From NCBI GenBank assembly GCA_023381515.1, contig JAMCQI010000113.1, positions 1-48,095 of the forward strand: 48,095 bases of DNA, in the 5' to 3' direction. A model generated the notes under the pieces. That model did not search any database. It saw nothing but the letters and a program-made list of their open reading frames with translations, and was not told the origin of the DNA. This document shows, in pieces, positions 33,916 to 40,348 of this stretch (position 1 is its first letter; each line of letters begins with the position of its first letter). This DNA comes from Chloroflexota bacterium. Lineage in GTDB: Bacteria > Chloroflexota > Anaerolineae > UBA4142. The translations under genes were made by a program, and so were the position numbers.

Positions 33916-34320
33916 ATGCATCCAATTTTTGGAAAATGCCCTGTTTGCGGTCAGGAGTTGACGGTTACACGGCTCGAGTGCCGGGGTTGCGGAACAGACA
34001 TCGCCGGGCAGTTTTCTCTCGGCCGGCTGACGCTGTTGCAGCCTGAGGACATGGCGTTCGTCGAGACCTTCATCAAGAACCGAGGGAATGCCTACAAGGT
34101 AGGTGAAGAGATGGGTCTACCCTACTCGACGGTCCGAGCGCGCCTCACCGAGATCATTCGCGCGCTGGGCTATGAGCCGGGAGCCGAACCTAAAGAGGAC
34201 ACCTCTCCTGTTACTCCGGAAAAGCGCAAGAGCATTTTAGACGACTTGGCGCGTGGCAAAATCACTTCGGAGATGGCCATTCGGCTCCTCCAGGGCGAAC
34301 CAAGCGCCCAAGGCGCATGA
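33916..34320 (+). CDS. DUF2089-family zinc-ribbon/HTH protein with SHOCT-like tail
   Basis: 134 residues; ATG at 33916 follows GAAGGA by nine bases (the open frame to 33856 overlaps the promoter). Zinc ribbon C-x2-C ... C-x2-C in GKCPVCGQELTV and ECRGCGTDIAG (8-30), then a helix-turn-helix-like part (55-90: NAYKVGEEMGLPYSTVRARL) and a bihelical tail RKSILDDLARGKITSEMAI (about 103-125) of the SHOCT-like type. The layout suggests a DNA-binding regulator. As first gene of the operon, and sharing the tail motif with later products, it may control it by direct contact with them; that is inference. Confidence 0.8.
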   Translation: MHPIFGKCPVCGQELTVTRLECRGCGTDIAGQFSLGRLTLLQPEDMAFVETFIKNRGNAYKVGEEMGLPYSTVRARLTEIIRALGYEPGAEPKEDTSPVTPEKRKSILDDLARGKITSEMAIRLLQGEPSAQGA

Positions 34321-34328
34321 GATAAACC

Positions 34329-35321
34329 ATGGTTGGACAAGCGATTCAACAGACTGCTTCCACAGCCCGCGGTCCGAGGCCTTTTGACCCCACCCGCGAT
34401 CTGCATGCAGTCGCCCATTTGCTTGAAGAATCATTCCGGTCTGAACATACCTTTCCTTTTTCCGATCTGCCCATTTTGCGCGAGCTCGGCGTTTTGCTGT
34501 GGACGCTCAGCTACGCGCCTGTATTTCCAGACAATATCTCGGGGTTTGTGTGGCTCGAGGACGGTCAGATCGTGGGAAACGTCACCCTCAGCGTCGACGA
34601 GCCGCGCGGTGACCGCTTTTTGATCAGCAACGTTGCCGTCAAGCCCTCGTACCAGCGTCGGGGAATCGCGCGAGCTTTGATGCAGACGACGCTCCAATAT
34701 CTACGCGACCGCCACGCCAAACGGGCACTGCTCAACGTGCGGCCGAATAACGCCGGAGCAATCCGATTGTACCGAAATCTGGGCTTTGGCGAGGTTGACA
34801 TTCGGGGGGAATGGAAGAGAGCAGCCCACCCCTCTCCCACGAGCCCATCCAGCGGTTCAACCGGAATAGGTTTTCGTCCGCTCCACCCCCCAGACCGGCA
34901 CTCGATCTCAACCTTGGTCAGGGCGGCGATGCCCTCCTATTCCTACCGGATCCCTTCTCCCTATACAACCGATTTCCAGTTTGACAGCGCAGACCGCCTG
35001 CTCGAATCCCTCGCCGACATGGCATCCCTTCAGGTCACCGAACGATGGGGGCTGGAACAAGAGGATCAACTTGTCGCGCTTCTCACCGTCCGGGCACACC
35101 AGTGGGGCCCGGCCCATCGTCTCGAAATCTTGGTTCATCCCGGCCGGCGCGGCCGCATCGAGGAGGACCTGGTCGAATTTGGACTGCAACGATTGGCCCG
35201 CTGGCATTCTCATGAGATCCAAGCCCTCGTGACGAGTGCATATCCCGACTTGACGGAGGCCCTCGAAAGGAATGGATTCCGGTTTGTCAACGGCTTGATG
35301 CTCATGGCTCTGGAGCTGTGA
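34329..35321 (+). CDS. Double GNAT acetyltransferase
   Basis: 330 residues, start eight bases past the DUF2089 stop. The first half (15-165) has GNAT motif A as VAVKPSYQRRGIARALM (Q-x-x-G-x-A acetyl-CoA loop) and NAGAIRLYRNLGF. After a Ser/Pro-rich linker (170-185) the second half repeats the fold with weaker motifs (RLEILVHPGRRGRIEEDL; EALERNGFRFVNGLM). Tandem GNATs of this kind have one active and one degenerate domain. The acceptor is unknown; the operon suggests a lipid- or protein-linked target. Cytosolic. Confidence 0.8.
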   Translation: MVGQAIQQTASTARGPRPFDPTRDLHAVAHLLEESFRSEHTFPFSDLPILRELGVLLWTLSYAPVFPDNISGFVWLEDGQIVGNVTLSVDEPRGDRFLISNVAVKPSYQRRGIARALMQTTLQYLRDRHAKRALLNVRPNNAGAIRLYRNLGFGEVDIRGEWKRAAHPSPTSPSSGSTGIGFRPLHPPDRHSISTLVRAAMPSYSYRIPSPYTTDFQFDSADRLLESLADMASLQVTERWGLEQEDQLVALLTVRAHQWGPAHRLEILVHPGRRGRIEEDLVEFGLQRLARWHSHEIQALVTSAYPDLTEALERNGFRFVNGLMLMALEL

Positions 35322-35349
35322 CCCATTCGTCTTTCGAGGAGAAACCCCG

Positions 35350-35955
35350 ATGGATACTAACGAGACACTGGACGTCTTGAAGCAACTCGAACGCGGTGAG
35401 ATCAATGCCGCCGAGGCGGAAGATCGGTTGAATGCGCCTCCGCGCGTAGAACGCATGGAGACCGCGCCCAATGAGCGGGTGGAGCGACCGCGCTGGGCGC
35501 AATGGCTCTCGCTCTATCTCGGCGGCGGGTCGCTCGTCGTCGTTGCCCTGGGCGCGTGGATCATGGCAGCCAGCGGTCGCCCGAATCTGCTTTGGTTCAT
35601 CTTGGGGCTGCCGTTGATGCTTTTGGGCTCGCTTGTTTTTGCTCTCGCGGCAACGGTACAATTCGGGCACTGGCTGTTCGTGGACATCCAGGAGGGGCGT
35701 GAGAACCGACGCCGTATCCGCTTTGCCATCCCCTTGCCCCTCGGTCTTGCCCGCGGTGGGCTGAGAATCGCGCGTTGGTTCGGCCAGCGCCCACGGGCAA
35801 GCTGGAACCGGCACCGGCGTGGGCGCAACGCGAACATGGATTGGGCGATTGCGGACGACTTTATGAAAGAATTGGAACATGAACTGGACAGCCGACACGC
35901 GTTCACTGTGGACGTGAACGAAGACGGAGAACGCGTGCAGGTTTATCTGATCTGA
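35350..35955 (+). CDS. Two-TM protein with N-terminal SHOCT-like motif
   Basis: 201 residues; GAGGAG about seven bases before the ATG. Residues 3-30 (ETLDVLKQLERGEINAAEA) are a SHOCT-like helical hairpin, as in three other products of the operon. Two hydrophobic segments follow (about 52-75 and 82-108), then a strongly basic stretch (115-165) and an acidic end with EDGERVQVYLI, similar to the end of the next gene's product. The N- and C-termini are probably both cytosolic. I know no named family; it resembles small accessory membrane proteins of Psp/Lia-type operons. Confidence 0.6.
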   Translation: MDTNETLDVLKQLERGEINAAEAEDRLNAPPRVERMETAPNERVERPRWAQWLSLYLGGGSLVVVALGAWIMAASGRPNLLWFILGLPLMLLGSLVFALAATVQFGHWLFVDIQEGRENRRRIRFAIPLPLGLARGGLRIARWFGQRPRASWNRHRRGRNANMDWAIADDFMKELEHELDSRHAFTVDVNEDGERVQVYLI

Positions 35956-36030
35956 GTATTGATTTTCCCCTTGAGCATCTAGGCCAAACAATAGCTCTTG
36001 AGCTTTGTTGCATGGGACGGGAGGTCTCAT

Positions 36031-36417
36031 ATGGCTACGCCTGAAGAACGCATGCAGATCTTGAAAATGGTTGAAGCCAAACAGATTACAGCCGAGGAAG
36101 CGGCCAAACTGCTCGCGGCTCTGGGCGAAAAAGACAAGGGTGAAACCACCGGCCCGCAGCCCTCTCCTTCGACGACGGGCAAGTGGTTCCGCGTTCGCGT
36201 GACAGACCTGAAGACAGGCCGCAAGAAGGTGAATGTAAACATACCTCTTGGTCTCGTCGACGTCGGCCTGAAGATGGGCGCCAAGTTCGCCCCTGCCGGA
36301 GTCACCGGTCTGGACATGAACCAGATCATGAGCGTTATCAAGAACGGCGGGCAGGGCAAGGTCGTAGACGTCGAGGACGAAGACGACGGTGAGCACGTCG
36401 AGGTCTTTATCGAATAG
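36031..36417 (+). CDS. Small SHOCT-like domain protein
   Basis: 128 residues; ATG at 36031 with GGGAGG eight bases upstream. The first 32 residues (ERMQILKMVEAKQITAEEA) are the SHOCT-like hairpin. A Pro/Ser/Thr linker leads to a beta-rich segment (about 48-80: WFRVRVTDLKTGRKKVNVNI) and a Gly-rich helix, ending in an acidic tail EDEDDGEHVEVFIE. It resembles the N-terminal part of YvlB-like proteins. No membrane segment; probably cytosolic, binding the next protein or the membrane. Confidence 0.65.
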   Translation: MATPEERMQILKMVEAKQITAEEAAKLLAALGEKDKGETTGPQPSPSTTGKWFRVRVTDLKTGRKKVNVNIPLGLVDVGLKMGAKFAPAGVTGLDMNQIMSVIKNGGQGKVVDVEDEDDGEHVEVFIE

Positions 36418-36426
36418 GAGTGCGAG

Positions 36427-37647
36427 ATGGGCTTACAAACCTTTGCAGTTTCAGGTCACGCCCGCGTGCTAATCAAGAATGCGAGCGAGAGGGTAATCAT
36501 CACCGGCTGGGACGAGGATCAAGTCTCCGTCAACAACGGTTCCACGCGGCAGGACGGCGATACAATTTCCATAGAGAATGTCGAGCGGGTGTCGGTACGC
36601 GTGCCCCGCACGGCCGATCTTTTCGTCGGCGACTGCAGTGCAGATGTACGCATTGACGACATCGCAGGCCAAGTGAGATTGGAACAGATTGATGGAGACG
36701 TCATTCTCCACCGCCTACAGGGAGAGGTGCAGGTGCACGACCTGGAGGGAGACCTCATTGCGCGGGACACGCGCGCCCTCAGGAGCGATGGTCTGGTCGA
36801 CGGCAATGTAACCTTGCGCGGCGTCGATCAAGCCGAATTGAGCGAGATCGAGGGAGATATCAGCGCCGACGACACAGGCGCCTTGACCGTTCAAAAACTG
36901 GATGGAGATTTGTCTGTCCACGGGGCCCACGGCCCGCTCGCGCTGGGTGCCGTCGACGGCGACGTGAGCGTGCGGGAGCTAGTAGGCGATCTGCGCATCG
37001 AACACGTGCGCGGGGATGTGATCGCCGCCGTCAAGGGCGCGGTGGATGCGCAAGATGTGGAGGGGGACGCGGCAATCTCGCTGTCGGCCGATGCGCCTGT
37101 AGCGCTCCAGGCCGACGGGGATGTGGTTCTCACGTTGCCGGACGAGTCCAATCTCGCGCTGGAACTGGATGCGCCCCGCGGGAATGTCGTCACACGCGCT
37201 CCAATCAAGGTAACTGCGCAGGAAAGGGACCATGTTGTCGGAACGACCGGCAACGGAGGACCTCACGTGCAAGTCGAATCTACGCGAGGAGACGTCATTG
37301 TGCGCACTGGATCTGCCGAGCGCCGTTCGGGCCGCCGCGAGCATTTTGGAGTCAGCTTTGGAGCCGAATTCGCGGGCATGGGAGAGCAAATCGCGGCCGA
37401 GGTACACGACTCGATCCTGCAATCGCTTGCCGATTTCAAGATGCACGGCCGGCGCGGTCAGCCCTGGTTCCGCTCCTGGGTTCCCCCAGAGGAGCAAACG
37501 TCGCAAGGCCAGCCCACGCCGCCGCCTGTGGAAGAGCAGCCGGCGCCTTCTGTCAGCCCGGCGGAGCGCAAAGCCATCCTGGATGCAATCGAACGCGGGG
37601 AATTGAGTGTGGACGAGGCGATCCGGAGATTGAAGGGAGAGGGGTAG
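36427..37647 (+). CDS. DUF4097/Toastrack-like beta-helical protein with SHOCT-like tail
   Basis: 406 residues; GGAG seven bases upstream, nine bases past the previous stop. Residues 1-270 are short beta repeats of 15-20 residues with a recurring D-G/GD turn (QIDGDVILHRLQGEVQVHDLEGDL; each copy G-D-V/I-x), the DUF4097 or Toastrack type of stacked strands found in YvlB and LiaG. Residues 320-360 form an amphipathic helix; a Pro/Gln-rich linker follows, then the tail ERKAILDAIERGELSVDEAI (about 379-400), a SHOCT-like hairpin. In Bacillus YvlB that hairpin is at the other end, so the order is reversed here. No signal peptide or TM, so cytosolic. A scaffold in envelope-stress sensing is the likely role by analogy. 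Confidence 0.75.
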   Translation: MGLQTFAVSGHARVLIKNASERVIITGWDEDQVSVNNGSTRQDGDTISIENVERVSVRVPRTADLFVGDCSADVRIDDIAGQVRLEQIDGDVILHRLQGEVQVHDLEGDLIARDTRALRSDGLVDGNVTLRGVDQAELSEIEGDISADDTGALTVQKLDGDLSVHGAHGPLALGAVDGDVSVRELVGDLRIEHVRGDVIAAVKGAVDAQDVEGDAAISLSADAPVALQADGDVVLTLPDESNLALELDAPRGNVVTRAPIKVTAQERDHVVGTTGNGGPHVQVESTRGDVIVRTGSAERRSGRREHFGVSFGAEFAGMGEQIAAEVHDSILQSLADFKMHGRRGQPWFRSWVPPEEQTSQGQPTPPPVEEQPAPSVSPAERKAILDAIERGELSVDEAIRRLKGEG

Positions 37648-37666
37648 GAAACCGAAGGCACCATCC

Positions 37667-39016
37667 ATGTCCATCGAGAAAGCACGACGCCGCAGCCCGA
37701 TGCTCGAGGTTCTTGGAATTCGAAATTTCCGGTTGCTTTGGATTGGCCAGGGCACTTCGCTCGTCGGGGATTACTTTAATTTCATTGCCTTGCCCTGGCT
37801 TGTGCTGCAACTGACCGGCAGTGCCTTGGCCCTGGGTACTGTCCTGGCGCTGGAGGGAGTGCCGCGCGCTCTCTTCACGTTACTTGGCGGAGCGATCACC
37901 GACCGTGTTTCTCCCCGGACGATCATGCTCATTTCGGATATCGTCCGCTTTTTCTTGTGCAGCCTCCTTGTCGCTCTGGTGCTGACCGGCACAGTGAATT
38001 TGTGGGCGCTCTACGCGATTGGCCTGGCTTTTGGCTTGGTCGGCGGATTCTTTCAACCCGCGGCCGGGGCCGTCATGCCGACGCTCGTTGGGCCGGTCGA
38101 ACTGCAGGCGGCGAATGCCCTCTACCAGGGCTCGTCGCAAATGCTCGGCTTTGTCGGCCCGATGCTCGCGGGGGCGGTGATTGCCGTGTTCGGGACGGCG
38201 AGTGTGGTGATGAGTGCTCCGGGCAGCCTCGGGGTCGCGGTGGCCTTTGGCGTAGATGCGCTCAGCTTTCTAGTTTCCGTCTTCACGCTGTGGTTGATGA
38301 GCGTCCCGGCCCCGGTTCGATTACAGACCCAGCAAAGAGCCGAGAACATTCTCGAGTCCATTCGCGACGGGATTGCCTTTGTGTGGAAAGACCCCATCCT
38401 GCGGATGCTGTTCATCGTCATTGCCGCGCTCAATATGCTCTTCGTGGGTCCGATTGATGTTGGCATTCCCGTCCTCGCCAGGCTTAGATTGCCGGAGGGT
38501 GTCGCAGCGTACGGGATCATTATTGCCGCCTATGCGGGCGGCAACCTGATCGGCACCATCCTCTCGGGGATGATCCCACCGCGGAAAAGGTTCAAAGCGT
38601 TCACGATTGCCCTATTATTCGCGTTTGGTCTGGCGTTGGCGCCCTTTGGCTGGGTTCCATCCGCCTGGGTCGGCTTTACGATCTTCTTCGTGCTCGGAAT
38701 CGGAAACGGCTATTTCTCGATCATCTTGATTACGCTCTTGCAGAGACGGACGCCTCCCGCGCTGATGGGACGGATGATGAGCCTTCTCGTTCTGTCGAAC
38801 GTAGGGCTGGTCCCGATCTCGCAAGCGGCCTCTGGTTTAGTGATTAACGCAAGTTTGGATGCGCTCTTCGTAGGGGCCGGGGGACTGATCCTGATCGTGG
38901 CGGTGTGGGCGACGCTTTCGCCGACGCTCGAACTATTGGTCGCCGAGGTGGAAACAACTGCTGCCGCGAGCCGAGGACAAACGGGGACAACCCTCAGCGC
39001 GAGTCCGGGTGAATGA
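37667..39016 (+). CDS. MFS transporter (MFS_3/enterobactin-exporter-like)
   Basis: 449 residues, 19 bases past the previous gene. It opens with VLGIRNFRLLWIGQGTSLVGDY, the usual start of the EntS/MFS_3 branch, and has 12 hydrophobic segments. The cytosolic loop between TM2 and TM3 reads GGAITDRVSPRTIMLISDIV, the MFS motif A (G-x3-D-R-x-x-R). GPMLAGAVIAVFG follows in the fifth helix. Proton-driven export of a lipid, drug or siderophore-like compound is likely; substrate unknown. Being in an operon with stress-type membrane proteins suggests removal of a membrane-active compound. Confidence 0.88.
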   Translation: MSIEKARRRSPMLEVLGIRNFRLLWIGQGTSLVGDYFNFIALPWLVLQLTGSALALGTVLALEGVPRALFTLLGGAITDRVSPRTIMLISDIVRFFLCSLLVALVLTGTVNLWALYAIGLAFGLVGGFFQPAAGAVMPTLVGPVELQAANALYQGSSQMLGFVGPMLAGAVIAVFGTASVVMSAPGSLGVAVAFGVDALSFLVSVFTLWLMSVPAPVRLQTQQRAENILESIRDGIAFVWKDPILRMLFIVIAALNMLFVGPIDVGIPVLARLRLPEGVAAYGIIIAAYAGGNLIGTILSGMIPPRKRFKAFTIALLFAFGLALAPFGWVPSAWVGFTIFFVLGIGNGYFSIILITLLQRRTPPALMGRMMSLLVLSNVGLVPISQAASGLVINASLDALFVGAGGLILIVAVWATLSPTLELLVAEVETTAAASRGQTGTTLSASPGE

Positions 39017-39036
39017 GGAGACAAGGGGAGGAAAAG

Positions 39037-39420
39037 ATGCTGTCGCTCTTGGTGCGCTTGATTATTAATGCTGTTGGATTGTACGCGGCAACACAGCTCG
39101 TTCCAGGCTTGGCCTTTAACGGGGACTGGGGGACGCTCGCGGTGGTCGCTCTGATCTTTGGAGTAGTGAACGCGCTGGTGCGGCCTTTGCTGCGGTTTCT
39201 CACCTGCCCGCTTCTAGTTCTGACCCTCGGCTTGTTCACCTTTATCATTAACGCGTTCATGCTGGCACTGACCGGATGGATCGCGCAGCAGCTCCACCTG
39301 GGCTTTCAAGTCAATGGGTTCTGGGCCGCGTTCGTCGGAGCGCTGGTCATCAGCATCGTGAGCTTTGTCCTCACAATGTTGGTCCGCGAGGAGACGCGCG
39401 GGCAGAGATACGCCCACTAG
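39037..39420 (+). CDS. YvlD-like 4-TM holin-fold membrane protein
   Basis: 127 residues; GGGGAGG seven bases before ATG 39037 (ORF open to 39013). Four hydrophobic segments with the family patterns RLIINAVGLYAATQLVPGL, LIFGVVNALVRPLL and LTLGLFTFIINAFMLAL, the Phage_holin_4_2 (PF04020) family of which YvlD is the Bacillus member. Despite the name these are cellular proteins linked to membrane stability, not lysis. Last gene of the operon; its partner in Bacillus is YvlB, whose counterpart is two genes upstream. Confidence 0.85.
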   Translation: MLSLLVRLIINAVGLYAATQLVPGLAFNGDWGTLAVVALIFGVVNALVRPLLRFLTCPLLVLTLGLFTFIINAFMLALTGWIAQQLHLGFQVNGFWAAFVGALVISIVSFVLTMLVREETRGQRYAH

Positions 39421-39452
39421 TCCGTTTCACTACAATTACTTTACAATAAACG

Positions 39453-39720
39453 CATGGAATGGAAGCCTTCTCGACTTACTCCAGTACTGACGGGGGAGCG
39501 TCGGCTCCGGGCTGGACCAATGCTCCGCCATGGACGATTGTCGATGGCGATGTCAAACAGCACTTGAGATCACGCCAGATGCCGAGAGCCAGATGGGCGA
39601 CCTCTTGGTCGGGGGTTCGCACGTTTGCACCATCGGCCGGACTTGCTGCTAAACTTCATCTGAGCCCCGTCGCCACAAGCGCCCGTCCCTCCAGCGCGGG
39701 CACCCCCTTGCCAAGAACTT
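39453..39720 (+). pseudogene. Possible remnant of an IS630-type transposase N-terminus
   Basis: Two frames taken in turn give a helix-turn-helix-like protein: from 39453 MEWKPSRLTPVLTGERRLR then RHGRLSMA, and then, in the next frame, RARWATSWSGVRTFAPSAG. This resembles the N-terminal winged-helix part of IS630-family transposases in this phylum. A stop and frame breaks interrupt it, and no catalytic DDE part is seen. Confidence is low because the similarity is recalled, not aligned. Confidence 0.35.
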
Positions 39721-39776
39721 GACCCGAGCAGGCGACCCGGCTGTGCTCTTCTTACCTCACCCAAGCCAATCAGGCC

Positions 39777-39836
39777 GTAAACGAACTGCTCGTTTACCTC
39801 ATCCCACCACCCGTCAAATAGACGGGTGGTTTATTT
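39777..39836 (+). terminator. Twin hairpins with T-run
   Basis: First stem GTAAACGA-ACTGC-TCGTTTAC (39777-39797, 8 bp), second CCACCCGTC-AAATA-GACGGGTGG (39807-39829, 9 bp), then TTTATTT. The second is a good intrinsic terminator; together they could be the 3' end of an unrecognised RNA. It may also end the operon 360 bases upstream. Confidence 0.6.
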
Positions 39837-40348
39837 CCTCCCCCAGCGCTACCAGACCCTCGATTCCCATCCGGGCCGAGCAATCCGCTGTCTTCCGCCT
39901 CCTTCCGGAGCTCTGCAACCAGAGGGCGGTAGCGGGGTGAAGGCAGCGGGTATAGCCTTCGTGTCCCCTGATCTTCCCCAGCTTACGATTTCCTTGCGAT
40001 CATTTGGTACTATCGGACCAGCCGGTGGGGGGAAAGAGGTAGTGACACCGGGAAAAAACTTGTAAAAGGCATTCCTCATACGTATCTGGTGCGTCGGTGA
40101 GGGCGAACATCGCGTCTGCCGAGCATCCACCGAAGATGCGGGAGCTCATGAGCGGGTCGGCTCTGCAGGTGTTGAACATTTGATAGCCTTTATGGGAAGA
40201 CAGGATGAGGACATGGTCGGGTCGGAGGAAAAAGATGGGCAGAAGCGGCAGGACGCCGAGGTATCAGGTGGAGGCGAGGTCAAGTGAGACTGGCGACACT
40301 TGCTGGGCCGGCGAGGGGAGTGGGGCGGTGCGGATTCGAGGAGGGAAA
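39837..40348 (+). other. Gene-free stretch before the propeller protein
   Basis: No gene, transposon end or known RNA fold recognised. The part just before 40349 is open in the frame of the propeller gene (with a ribosome site and ATG at 40235), but that sequence looks non-coding. Confidence 0.4.

Noticed and set aside
39459..39836. RNase P, tmRNA, 6S or SRP RNA
   Set aside because: None of the conserved sequence blocks of those RNAs is present; only the terminal hairpins are clear.
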